NCBI GenBank assembly: GCA_964539665.1
Contig: CAZIKB010000008.1
Location: forward strand, 1-64,000
Source of the DNA: CAZIKB01 sp964539665
GTDB taxonomy: Bacteria; Zhuqueibacterota; Zhuqueibacteria; Oceanimicrobiales; Oceanimicrobiaceae
Direction of reading: 5' to 3'
DNA length: 64,000 bases
Below are positions 26,815 to 36,403 of the stretch, piece by piece. A program made the translations under genes and the position numbers. The notes under the pieces were generated by a model that saw nothing but the letters and a program-made list of their open reading frames with translations, did no database searches and was not told the origin of the DNA. Each line of letters starts with the position of its first letter. Position 1 is the first letter of the stretch.

Positions 26815-28521
26815 ATGACTTTAAAATCAGAAAACAAAAATAATCACAATTTCCGCAATCTGAGGTTCTTTACCTGTTTGGCGGTTATAGTTATACTATT
26901 CATTATTTCACACGCCGCTACCTCTTTCACTCAGGAAAAGCCTGTAAAAGAAAAAAAGGAAAATCAAGAACAACTTAAACCAGCGCCGGATAGAAAATCC
27001 GGAGAAGGTGAAGGGCCGTTCAAACGATTAATTATACGAGGCGCCATTGTTATTAATGGTACCGGCGCGCCACCACAAGGTCCTGTGGATATTGTTATTG
27101 CAGGTAACCGTATCGAAGAAGTTAAAAGTGTCGGAGCTCCAAAGGTGAAAATCAATGAGGATAGACGCCCAAAAGATGCAACGAAGGAAATTGATGCTCG
27201 CGGATCTTATGTCCTCCCCGGCTTCATAGATACGCACGTCCATAATGGTGGTATTCCTAAAGCTCCGGAAGCAGAATATGCTTACAAACTCTGGTTGGCA
27301 AACGGCATCACTACTGTGCGGGGCGTGCCATTCAGCGATCTGGAATGGTCACTCAGTGAAAGAGAACGAAGCGCACGCAATGAAATTGTAGCGCCCCGTC
27401 TTGTCTGCTACCATCGGCCTGGAAGCGGAAAAGAATGGAAAGGCAGGAGAATTCTGACGCCTGAAGACGCACGTGAATGGGTGCGCTACGCTGCTAAAAA
27501 AGGCATAGATGGACTTAAGCTCTTCACACATCCACCAGAGATCGTGCAGGCTTTACTCGATGAAGGGAAAAAAATCGGTCTTGGTTCAACAGCCCACCTT
27601 GCCCAGATGGGGGTAGCCCAGATGAACGCAATTGATGTAGCTCGGCTTGGACTGGGTTCCGCAACCCACTTCTACGGACTTTTTGAATCCCTTTACAAGG
27701 ACCACGATGTTCAACCATGGCCGGTCGAAATGAACTACAACGACGAGCAATTCCGCTTCGGACAGGTAGCCCGTCAGTGGAACAAGATTCATCCTCGTGG
27801 CAGCGACGAATGGAACGCTCTGCTCAAGGAGTTTCTTGAGCTCGATTTTATTCTAAACCCAACCATGACCATCTATTCAGCCAGCCGTGATTTAATGCGT
27901 GCCCGCAACGCGGACTGGCATGCAAAATACACCCTCCCCTCTCTCTGGGATTATTTCGAACCCAGCCGGAAAGACCATGGCTCTTACTGGTACTACTGGA
28001 CGACCGCGGATGAAATCGCCTGAAAAAAATTTTACAACGTGTGGATGCAATTTCTTAACGATTACAAAAACCTTGGCGGGAAAGTTACTCTCGGTTCAGA
28101 TTCAGGCTTCATTTACCAGCTTTACGGCTTTGGGACTATCCTTGAGATGGAGCTTCTGCAGGAAGCCGGCTTCCATCCCCTGGAAGTTATTCGAGCTTCT
28201 ACCATGCACAGCGCTGAAGAGATCTTTCAAGCGCAGGGGAAACCGATCGAATATGGAGTCATCCGGCCAGGATTACTCGCCGATCTGGTCATCGTGGATG
28301 AAAATCCGCTTGCGAACCTGAAAGTGCTCTACGGAACTGGCGCACTAAAACTCAACGATGAAACTGGCAAGCCCGAGCGAATTGGAGGAGTAAAGTACAC
28401 TATTAAAGACGGCATCATTTATGACGCGAAACAACTACTGAAAGATGTTGAAGAAATGGTAAACAAACAAAAAAGGGAAAGATCAGAAATAGAGGAATTA
28501 ACTAAAAAGGGTTCTGAATAG
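26815..28521 (+). pseudogene. Secreted amidohydrolase interrupted by one in-frame TGA
   Basis: One reading frame encodes a 568-codon metal-dependent amidohydrolase broken only by TGA at 28021-28023 (codon 403). The first part has a signal peptide (CLAVIVILFIISHAATSF), the beta-strand-1 metal motif DTHVH (H141, H143) and STAHLAQ (about 258-264). The second part contains GSDSG with Asp429, the conserved catalytic Asp, and a C-terminal LADLVIVDENPL strand. TGA follows DEIA, where homologous sequences of this type usually have Trp (TGG), so one base change explains it. Everything before and after is intact: a recent nonsense mutation, read error, or readthrough are the options. Strong AAGGAGG before ATG. 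Confidence 0.8.
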
Positions 28522-28605
28522 CTAATTTATCCAGCATAATTCATAATCATTTTTCACAAACATAGCATTCTTTTGGTGAAAGTTGTTAATAATAAATAGA
28601 TTGTT

Positions 28606-28667
28606 GGAGTCATGGAGTAATGGAATATTTGGGGAGAGTGGTTAATATTCCAAAACTCCATGACTCC
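28606..28667. repeat. Hairpin repeat, second copy of the 'GGAGTAATGGAG' family
   Basis: GGAGTCATGGAGTAATGGAATATT is mirrored by AATATTCCAAAACTCCATGACTCC after a short loop, giving a long stem. It shares words with the repeat at 10929-11014. It lies between the interrupted amidohydrolase and the damaged DinB gene, and may also act as a terminator. Confidence 0.65.
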
Positions 28668-28691
28668 TTTGACATAACAATTGCAGAGAAT

Positions 28692-29098
28692 ATGAACGAT
28701 ATAAATGAAATTCTTGATTGTCTAAAATCAACTCCATTCATGAACATGCTTGTCACATTGTTTCTGTACAACCAATGATAATTGATCGATTCAGATTATT
28801 CATTCGCGAAGACGAACCTGAATTCACGCCGTACATTCCTGGAAAAACTGACTCTGATGTTAATCTGTTAGAGATGGATTTAGAAGCAACTCTTGAATTG
28901 TTTCCAGGGCGCCGAAATGATTTAATCGAATTATTTAAAAATATGCCGTCAGATTTTTGGCATAAACAAGGAAGACACAGGGAATATTTAGAATATACTC
29001 CTTATATTTTACTTCGTCATGTTTTAATGCATGCTCATTTTCACATGTATAAAATAGAAGAGCTCTGGTTAACTACAGATGAATACTTACCTGAATAA
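28692..29098 (+). pseudogene. DinB/YfiT-like protein with N-terminal deletion and frameshift
   Basis: From about 28736 the frame reads SIHEHACHIVSVQPM ... DRFRLFIREDEPEF ... LEYTPYILLRHVLMHAHFHM ... IEELWL, a DinB_2 family protein with its metal-ligand His residues. The normal N-terminal helix (NDINEILDCLKSTPF) is present from ATG 28692 but in another frame. The roughly 25 residues that usually join it to the HEHACH helix are missing, so a deletion plus frameshift is likely. Translation of 126 aa from an internal TTG (28718) is possible but lacks a ribosome site and a helix of the bundle. Intact DinB-fold neighbour at 30664. Confidence 0.6.
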
Positions 29099-29180
29099 AA
29101 CATTCTGCAGAACTTCTCTGAAAGGGATACCAATTTATATGTCATACAACGCTATTATAAACTTTATGAAAACAATATAA

Positions 29181-30473
29181 ATGAGCAAAATCGCCCGTAT
29201 TGAACTTTTCCATGTAGCGATTCCTCTCCCTGCTACATTTTACCCGAGCTGGATTCCAGGCTTTCCACAGACCGAAAACCGCTTTACACTGATCAAAGTT
29301 ATAACAAGCGATGGTGTGGAGGGTTATAGCGCTGGTCCGGCAATGGGTCGAGAAAGAGCTGGCCTCGGTGAACTGCTTGGTCCATATTTAATCGGGGAGG
29401 AAGCCACGGATATTGACTTAATCCAGCAGCGACTGCGCGAAATAGCCTATCTCGGCTGGCGCAACTACTGGGTAGAACCAGCTTTCTGGGACATTAAAGG
29501 CAAGCTTGCAAGTAAACCAGTTTATGAGCTGTTAGGCGGTAAGCCTTGCACCATCAATCTTTATGCCTCGACTGGTGAGATTAAAACGCCAGAAGACCGT
29601 ATTAAAGAAGCAGAAGCGCGCTATGAAGAAGGATTTCGTTCCATAAAATTACGAGTTCATGACTTTGATGAGGCCGTGGATAAACGGCAGGTTGTTGAAA
29701 CCGCTAAAGCTATCGGCCACAAAATGAAGATCGGCGTCGATGCGAATCAAGCCTGGCGGGTTACTATCATTGGCGATTCTCCGCAATGGGACCTGGAGCG
29801 GGCAAAACGATTCGCTGATGTGTGCGCGGATTCTGGAGTCGCATGGCTGGAAGAACCTCTGCCAATGGATGCATACGAAGATTTAAGCGCACTTACTGCT
29901 AACAGTCGTGTTCCCATAGCCGGTGGAGAGCTGCATACTTCGGGATATCCTGAGCTCAAGATGATGATTGAGAGGCGCTGCTATAATATATTCCAGCCTG
30001 ACGCAACCTTCACCGGAGGCATTGCCCAGACCTTTGAAGTTGCAAAATTATGCCGTAAGCATGGTCTGGAGTATACACCACATACCTGGACAAACGGTAT
30101 TGGTTTCGCGATTAATTTGCAATTAATGGCAGCCAGTAGTTTCGCAGATAAAAAGGAGCTCGAGTACCCGATTAGCCTGCCGGGTTGGACTGTAGAAGCC
30201 CGCGATGCCATCCTGGAAAAGCCCTTTGAGCATGAGCACGGCACACTGCAAACGCCAACCAAACCCGGATTGGGATTTACCATCAACCAGAGAACATTAC
30301 GTAAATACGCCAAACGCTTTTTTGTGATGGACCGCAAACGTCTCATCTGGTTTTCGTTGAAAAATCGTGGTCAAAAAGTTTCCAGAGAAATTGATCAGGT
30401 CCGGAAGCAGAAAAGCATAAAAACCTCAGGCATAGTTACTAATAACGAACAGGTCGAAATGAAAAGTACCTAA
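29181..30473 (+). CDS. Enolase-superfamily enzyme (mandelate racemase / muconate lactonizing type)
   Basis: The protein has an N-terminal capping domain and a C-terminal barrel with readable catalytic residues: K156 (SIKLRVH), metal ligands D187 (GVDANQAW), E224/E225 (WLEEPL) and E250 (GGELH), and H301 (TPHTW), the His base of the mandelate-racemase subgroup. Such enzymes abstract the alpha proton of a carboxylate, usually as sugar-acid dehydratases or racemases. The last ~60 residues form a basic extension not typical of the family. No sugar-acid genes lie beside it, so the substrate is unknown. No clear ribosome site. Confidence 0.85.
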   Translation: MSKIARIELFHVAIPLPATFYPSWIPGFPQTENRFTLIKVITSDGVEGYSAGPAMGRERAGLGELLGPYLIGEEATDIDLIQQRLREIAYLGWRNYWVEPAFWDIKGKLASKPVYELLGGKPCTINLYASTGEIKTPEDRIKEAEARYEEGFRSIKLRVHDFDEAVDKRQVVETAKAIGHKMKIGVDANQAWRVTIIGDSPQWDLERAKRFADVCADSGVAWLEEPLPMDAYEDLSALTANSRVPIAGGELHTSGYPELKMMIERRCYNIFQPDATFTGGIAQTFEVAKLCRKHGLEYTPHTWTNGIGFAINLQLMAASSFADKKELEYPISLPGWTVEARDAILEKPFEHEHGTLQTPTKPGLGFTINQRTLRKYAKRFFVMDRKRLIWFSLKNRGQKVSREIDQVRKQKSIKTSGIVTNNEQVEMKST

Positions 30474-30663
30474 CCTGAATAATTCATACAAAGAGAACAA
30501 AGTCAATATAATTAGAGTCAAAATGCTTGTTTATTAATGCTTTAATTATTTTGACCAAAATCATTTTGACATTTTGTATTAAAATTTAGTCTTCATCCTG
30601 ATATTATGCTTACAGACTTGTTATACCAGGAATTACAACTGTTCTTATGAATGGAGAATTGAA

Positions 30664-31167
30664 ATGTATCGACGAATTGATGATTTTCTGAAAGTTTATG
30701 AAAACTTAACTCAAAGCACGTCAAGGATTTTCGATAAACTCACTGATGACAATCTTAATCAGTCTGTAGAGGACGACCATCGCATACTTGGACAAATTGC
30801 CTGGCACATTGTAGTGACCGTTCCAGAGATGATGAGCAAAACGGATTTAACTGTTTCATCAATCGACCATGACTTACCACCACCTAAATCTGCCGCAGAA
30901 ATTGTTGAAGGTTATAAGAAGGTGACGGAGGAACTCATTAAGGCGCTTAAGGCAAGTTGGAGCAATGAAACATTAGAACAAACTGATGAAATGTATGGCC
31001 AGCAATGGCCTCGCGGGATGACTTTAACCGCACTGGTGAATCATGAGATTCATCATCGCGGCCAGATGACTATTCTCTTGCGTCAAGCAGGACAGAAGGT
31101 GCCTGGAGTTTTCGGGCCAGCCAAAGAAGAGTGGTCACAGTACGGAATGGATGCACCACCGTATTAA
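30664..31167 (+). CDS. DinB-family metal-binding four-helix protein
   Basis: A 167-aa protein with the three His of the DinB/YfiT metal site: IAWHIV (about residue 48) and NHEIHHRGQMTILLRQAG (about 122-139). The family includes thiol transferases using bacillithiol or mycothiol and uncharacterised stress proteins. GGAG precedes the ATG by 7 nt. A strong hairpin follows at 31346. Confidence 0.85.
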   Translation: MYRRIDDFLKVYENLTQSTSRIFDKLTDDNLNQSVEDDHRILGQIAWHIVVTVPEMMSKTDLTVSSIDHDLPPPKSAAEIVEGYKKVTEELIKALKASWSNETLEQTDEMYGQQWPRGMTLTALVNHEIHHRGQMTILLRQAGQKVPGVFGPAKEEWSQYGMDAPPY

Positions 31168-31345
31168 TAAATATTGGGGCACTGATGAGTGCATAGATTT
31201 CGAAAAGATTGAAACGTTTTTCCCACAACTGAGGAAATGATAAATCACAAATCACAAAATACAAAAAAATACCAATACCCAAAATATCAAACATTTTAGG
31301 AACGCTGACATTCTTCAATAAGGTTAGTGCTTGTTTGGTAAAAAA

Positions 31346-31378
31346 GAAACTAACCTTTTGTGAAAAGGTCAGTTTCTT
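31346..31378 (+). terminator. Strong hairpin, probable terminator
   Basis: AGAAACTAACCTTTT and AAAAGGTCAGTTTCT form a 15-bp stem with one mismatch and a 3-nt loop, followed by a T-rich stretch (TAGTTGTTTT). It separates the DinB gene from the M14 peptidase. Confidence 0.6.
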
Positions 31379-31452
31379 AGTTGTTTTAATGAAAATAAAT
31401 TATATCCGTGAGATTCTGTGGTAAATTAGAACAAACAACTTTAGGAGTATTT

Positions 31453-33072
31453 ATGCATTTTGAAAAACATCTATTTCACAACGCTGCCTTGCGCATCCTG
31501 GTTCTGTGCTTATTCCTGCTCACTGCGAATAACAACCTCCTAGGTGAAGAAAAGAATTTATCAATTCTGAAAACCCGTGCAGAAACAAGCAATTATGAAG
31601 AAACCACCAGGTACGATGAGGTCATGTCTTTCTTAAATATCGTTACTGCTACCTCGGAAAGAATGCATTTAACCAGTTTTGGTTACACAACAGAGGGAAG
31701 AAAGCTCCCGCTGGTTATTTACGGAGACGTCGCAAATGCCGGTGCTGAAGCTGTTCTGCAATCTGGGAAGACACGTATTTTTGTCCAGGCAAATATTCAT
31801 GCCGGTGAAGTCTGCGGCAAAGAAGCCATGCTTATACTTCTGCGAGCACTTGCTAATGGCGAGCATGCTGCCTGGTCGGAAAATCTAGTGCTGCTCTTTG
31901 CGCCTATTTACAATGCCGACGGCAATGAACGCATCAGTTTGTACAATCGGAGACGCCAGCATGGTCCAATCGCCGGTATGGGGCAGCGAGCCAATGCCCA
32001 GGGCTATGACCTCAACCGCGACCACATAAAGCTTGATTCACCTGAAGCGCGCTCCCTCATCCGTTTGATGAATGATTACGACCCACATGTGCTGTTAGAT
32101 ATCCATACCACCAATGGAACCAGGCACGCTTATCATTTAACCTACTCCCCCGCTCTCAATCCCAATACACATCAACCAATGGATTCATTTGTGCGTAAAG
32201 ACTGGCTGCCCACTGTTACAAAAGCAGTGAATGATAAATATAACTGGCGCTTCTATTATTACGGCAACCTGCCCTGGCCCGGTATGAAGGTTGAACGCGG
32301 CTGGTACACATTTGATCATCGCCCCCGTTTTAATAATAATTATATTGGATTAAGGAATCGCTTTGCATTTTTAGGTGAAGCCTATTCATACGCAACATTT
32401 GAGGAGCGCATTCTTGCGGCACGCTATTTCGTTGAAGAAATTTTAAACTTTGCACACGAAAATGCTGACACAATTCGGGAAATGACAGCCACCGCAGATA
32501 ATGCCGACATAATTGGCACGCAGGGTGCGCTTAGAGCAAAGCTTGCCAGTTCAAAGGAAAAGGTTGAAATTCTGTTTGGCGAAGTATCAGAAGAAAAGAA
32601 TCCGTACACAGGCAGAACCATTCTTCGCCGTAAAGACGTCAGCAGACCGGAACAAATGTATGAATACGGCACCTTTGAGCCAACAGAGACCGAAATCGTT
32701 CCTGAAAAATATTTCATTCCCGATACGCTGGTCAAAGTTGTAGATATTTTAGAAACACAGGGAATTAAGTTTAATATTCTCGAAAAAGAGCAAACCGTAC
32801 AGGTTGAACGCTTTCGAATTGATTCCACAATAGTAGCTAAAAGGGAATTCCAGAAGCACAAACCGCGCACTGTTTTTGGCCACTACGAAAAGGTGGGAGT
32901 ACAATTGCCGGCTGGCGCCCTGATCGTCCCAATGGACCAGCCTCTGGCTCGACTGGCATTTTACCTGCTTGAGCCCCGTTCCGATGACGGGCTGGTTAAC
33001 TGGAATTTTTTGGATGAAGATTTGGAAGATGCACAATATTATCCAATTTTTCGAAAATTGCGAAGTCGCTAA
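31453..33072 (+). CDS. Secreted M14-family zinc carboxypeptidase
   Basis: TAGGAG five nt upstream fixes the ATG at 31453; the frame extends 15 codons further up without a site. A signal peptide (ALRILVLCLFLLTANNN) is followed by the M14 catalytic residues: H116 and E119 in HAGEVCG, H218 in LDIHTT, and E309 in GEAYSY as the likely general base. The protein (539 aa) has an extra C-terminal domain of ~190 residues of unknown fold. It probably cuts peptides or amidated substrates in the periplasm or outside. TonB receptor follows by 36 nt, so a joint uptake unit is likely. Confidence 0.85.
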   Translation: MHFEKHLFHNAALRILVLCLFLLTANNNLLGEEKNLSILKTRAETSNYEETTRYDEVMSFLNIVTATSERMHLTSFGYTTEGRKLPLVIYGDVANAGAEAVLQSGKTRIFVQANIHAGEVCGKEAMLILLRALANGEHAAWSENLVLLFAPIYNADGNERISLYNRRRQHGPIAGMGQRANAQGYDLNRDHIKLDSPEARSLIRLMNDYDPHVLLDIHTTNGTRHAYHLTYSPALNPNTHQPMDSFVRKDWLPTVTKAVNDKYNWRFYYYGNLPWPGMKVERGWYTFDHRPRFNNNYIGLRNRFAFLGEAYSYATFEERILAARYFVEEILNFAHENADTIREMTATADNADIIGTQGALRAKLASSKEKVEILFGEVSEEKNPYTGRTILRRKDVSRPEQMYEYGTFEPTETEIVPEKYFIPDTLVKVVDILETQGIKFNILEKEQTVQVERFRIDSTIVAKREFQKHKPRTVFGHYEKVGVQLPAGALIVPMDQPLARLAFYLLEPRSDDGLVNWNFLDEDLEDAQYYPIFRKLRSR

Positions 33073-33108
33073 AAATATTTAGCGTTTGACCCAAGCTGAG
33101 GAGTTCAA

Positions 33109-35751
33109 ATGAAACTTTTATTTCACTATTTAATGTTGTTTTGTTGTTTTGAAATCGCAACTGGTCAAGAGTCCTCCGGCACTTTAGAAGGATTTGTCTT
33201 AAAAAGTCAATCCGATATACCCTTTCAAGGCGCCAATGTTATCCTTGTTGGCACCACGTGGGGTGACGCTACCGATAAGAATGGTTATTTTAAAATCGAG
33301 CATATCTCCCCTGGAGAATATGAAATAGAAGTTCAATTTATAGGTTATGAAGTAAGCCGTCAAAAACTCCACATCAAGCCAGATGAAACGCTTAAGATAG
33401 TAGTTAATCTTGAACCCAAGGCTCTTGAAGGAGCTGAAGTTACGGTTGAAGGTGAACGAGCCGGAGACATCCGCCTGGAAATTACCCCTCCATCATATAA
33501 ATTGAAACCTGAAGAAATGACAGAGATGTCCGGGACCCTCGAAGATGTCATTCGCTCGGTTTTCAGCTTGCCAGGTGTGCAGTCAACCAATGATTTCTCG
33601 AATCAATTTATTGTTCGGGGCGGCGGGCCGGACCAAAACTTAATTCTCTTAGATGACGTGGAAATCTTCAATCCTTATCGAAACAGTGGCATGCCAAGTT
33701 TAATCAATCCAGATATCATTAAGGAAGTAAATCTTTATGCCGGTGCCTATCCAGCGATTTTTGGTGATCGCCTTTCATCTGTATTGACCATCCACTCCCG
33801 CGATGGCTCGAGGCAGAAATGGTTTAAAGGTAAGCTCGGTTTGAATTTAGCCAATGCAAGCTTCCTGTTTGAAGGGAAAGTGCCGGTTTGGAACGGTTCA
33901 TGGTTGATCAGCAGCCGCAAGACATACAATCAAGTGTTCGCAAAATCTTTTGTTAAGCAGCGTACTCCCAATAATGTTGCCCTTCCCGATTTTGAGGATT
34001 GGCATGTCAAAGTTGCCCTGCACCCATCCTCAAAACATCGGCTTCAATTCCATAGTATTTTAGCGCGAAACAATCAGGATTTCCTGGTAAAGGACGAATT
34101 AGGGGAACAAGACACAGAACGTGATAATTTTGATGGGGAGGATAAAATAAAGACGAATGTAGTCGGTGCATCCTGGAACTATTTACCGTCTCCGAACTTT
34201 CAAACAAGAATTCATGCTAACTTCTATGGCAATAGAGGTAACAGCAGCTTCGCGGGTGATTTTATCCCTAGCAACGACGCTAACATCAGTCCTGCTGCAG
34301 AAGCCAGCGGTATAATTCCGCCAGTATTCGCCGGAGGAGACTCGACTTTTCTGTTTGACCACAATCAACAGTTTAGTTTTCGTAAACTTTCGTTCGGGGG
34401 TTGGTTAGTTTATGAACTCGGCAAGCATACCATTGAATCAGGATTCGGATTTGATTTTTTTAACAATTCAGTCAGCAGTGAATTGAATTTAAATGAGTTT
34501 GGTGAGGTTGTGTTCGACGCCTTGCAAGCAGCTCCGAATTGGTTTGGTGCTCTTGGTGACAGCATTGATCAAAGAAAGTCATACAGGCGATCTTATTTCT
34601 ACCTGCAGGACAAGTGGACGGTGTTCGGCAGCAAATTTATCATTCAGCCGGGATTACGTTTTGATTATTATGACTTAATTGGGCGCGGGTACATATCGCC
34701 GAGGTTGAAGGTTTCATATGAATTAGATCCCTTAACTTCGATCAGCGGTGCGTGGGGCATCTATCGGCAAAGTCCGGGCTTTGAGAAACTGCTCGATGGC
34801 GGCCGGATGTTTGATCTTTTAAGGTTTGAAGACTTATCAGGATTATCTGCCGAACGGGCCATTCACAGCATTTTCAGTGTTCAGCGTTGGCTTACTGATC
34901 AATGGCATTTAACATTCGAAGCCTATCACAAGAGATTTTACGATCTGATTGAGCAAACGACTGAGCTTGTTGAGCATCCGGTTGCTAACTACAATTACGG
35001 TGCTCCGGCTCTCGCGGCGTCCTATCTTGTGCAGAATCGTATGGTGTACAGAAAAATCCCTATACCCACAAACGATGTCACCGGCAATGCTTACGGTCTG
35101 GATGTTCGACTTGAAAAACGGGTCAATGACCCATCGGATTCTTTTTTTGGTTGGCTATCCTATTCTCTTGGAAAGTCAACGAGAAAGCAGACATTCGACG
35201 GCCTCCGAATATCCTACCCCTATGACTATGACCGACGCCATAGTTTAGATTTGGTGCTAAACTATCGAATAGACTCCAACTTGCACAAAAACGACAAATT
35301 TATCGTCGGCCTGACCTGGCGTTACGGAACAGGCTTCCCATATACTCCAGCGCTTTCAGTTGAACCATTGGTTGGTACGATAGCCCCGGACACCACGAAT
35401 CCCGACGTTCTCAAAAATTTCATTCTTTCTGATCCTGAAACGGGTACCGCACGTTTCGTCCCGACTTTTGGAGGCCCGGAAAACATCAACTCACTTCGCT
35501 ATCCGGACTACCAAAGATTGGACGCACGAATCACTTATGAAACAAAAATCTTCAAAGCAAATTGGCGAATCTACCTGGACTTTATAAATATCCTTGCTCG
35601 GAAAAATGTGCTCTTTTACCGCACCATCATCAAGACTGAGGTTAATTCCAACCTGCCGCCGTCCTTGCAGTTTCAAAATATTAGGGCGTTCGAGGAACCC
35701 GTCTACATGTATCCGTTTTTTCCATCTTTAGGAGTCAGTATTACCTTTTAG
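33109..35751 (+). CDS. TonB-dependent outer-membrane receptor with carboxypeptidase-regulatory-like N-terminal domain
   Basis: After a signal peptide (LMLFCCFEIATGQ) comes a beta-sandwich (about 24-105: LEGFVLKSQSDIPFQGANVI, GDATDKNGYFKIEHI), then the plug (LEDVIRSVFSLPGVQSTNDF, SNQFIVRGGGPDQNLILLDD), then a ~650-residue 22-strand-type barrel ending FFPSLGVSITF. The terminal Phe is the usual barrel signal. It imports a ligand across the outer membrane with TonB energy. GGAG is well placed. Pairing with the M14 peptidase hints at peptide uptake. Confidence 0.88.
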   Translation: MKLLFHYLMLFCCFEIATGQESSGTLEGFVLKSQSDIPFQGANVILVGTTWGDATDKNGYFKIEHISPGEYEIEVQFIGYEVSRQKLHIKPDETLKIVVNLEPKALEGAEVTVEGERAGDIRLEITPPSYKLKPEEMTEMSGTLEDVIRSVFSLPGVQSTNDFSNQFIVRGGGPDQNLILLDDVEIFNPYRNSGMPSLINPDIIKEVNLYAGAYPAIFGDRLSSVLTIHSRDGSRQKWFKGKLGLNLANASFLFEGKVPVWNGSWLISSRKTYNQVFAKSFVKQRTPNNVALPDFEDWHVKVALHPSSKHRLQFHSILARNNQDFLVKDELGEQDTERDNFDGEDKIKTNVVGASWNYLPSPNFQTRIHANFYGNRGNSSFAGDFIPSNDANISPAAEASGIIPPVFAGGDSTFLFDHNQQFSFRKLSFGGWLVYELGKHTIESGFGFDFFNNSVSSELNLNEFGEVVFDALQAAPNWFGALGDSIDQRKSYRRSYFYLQDKWTVFGSKFIIQPGLRFDYYDLIGRGYISPRLKVSYELDPLTSISGAWGIYRQSPGFEKLLDGGRMFDLLRFEDLSGLSAERAIHSIFSVQRWLTDQWHLTFEAYHKRFYDLIEQTTELVEHPVANYNYGAPALAASYLVQNRMVYRKIPIPTNDVTGNAYGLDVRLEKRVNDPSDSFFGWLSYSLGKSTRKQTFDGLRISYPYDYDRRHSLDLVLNYRIDSNLHKNDKFIVGLTWRYGTGFPYTPALSVEPLVGTIAPDTTNPDVLKNFILSDPETGTARFVPTFGGPENINSLRYPDYQRLDARITYETKIFKANWRIYLDFINILARKNVLFYRTIIKTEVNSNLPPSLQFQNIRAFEEPVYMYPFFPSLGVSITF

Positions 35752-36403
35752 TTTACAGTATTGTTTATAAACCGGTAGAAATATTACAATAAATACCTTG
35801 AATATTTTAATATTATTTTGCAAATTATTGTTCATTAAAATCATACCAATATTTTCCATCATAAAGATATGTAAGTACGGGTGGGAAGGCTTACATCGTA
35901 ATAAGTATAAATTGTTTTCACTTGATTCCACGGGATATATTATTTATCTTTAACAAATTTTTGTACAGGGACGAGATAAGATTTACTAATTTTGCCATTT
36001 TCTAATATTATCTGGGAGTTTATCCTTCCTAATGCATCTTTATTAGAAGGGCTTTATAGGTGTTGTTGGGAAGAATAAACCTGAGTTAGCTGAATACGAA
36101 AACCAGGAAGTTAGTAGCACTGTAAAAATTCCAAAACGCTTGACCTTTTATTTCTTTTTTCTAAGCTTAATTATGGTGAGGCGGAGTTGAGATGTATCCA
36201 GCGTTTCCTATGGATGATATGCAGTTGCACAAAGACAGATATCATTACAAATTACTGCTTATACTGTTAGAAGGTAAATTAATTTTCGGATATCATGACA
36301 TTTGGTATGATATCCTGATCAGTAGACTTATATGTTCTCAGCGCTGACTTCGTCAAGTGCCGCGATTATACCTTTCAATGCTTATAAATATAAGGTTTAG
36401 TTA
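35752..36403. other. AT-rich junction before the cassette array
   Basis: It has no convincing gene. A 51-codon frame at 36192-36347 has GGAG before its ATG but resembles nothing and ends inside the bracketing repeat. Two hairpins stand out: CCTTCCTAAT...ATTAGAAGGG near 36030 and GGATATCAT...ATGATATCC at about 36288-36316. The 38-nt repeat at 36334-36371 marks the array edge. Confidence 0.45.
36334..36371. repeat. Array-bracketing direct repeat, left copy
   Basis: A 38-nt sequence beginning GTTCTC and ending CGCGATTATAC is repeated at 40750-40787 with 35 of 38 identities. It has a short internal dyad (CTGAC/GTCAAG type) and ends in an R'-box-like ATTATAC, as in attC3 (GTTATAC). The next gene starts 33 nt later. 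It may be a degenerate attC or the site at which the array was inserted. Confidence 0.6.

Noticed and set aside
28021..28023. TGA as selenocysteine
   Set aside because: The position is expected to be Trp and not catalytic; no SECIS-like hairpin was evident just downstream.
36192..36347. 51-codon ORF with GGAG before the array
   Set aside because: No similarity recognised and it ends inside the bracketing repeat; kept only as a remark.
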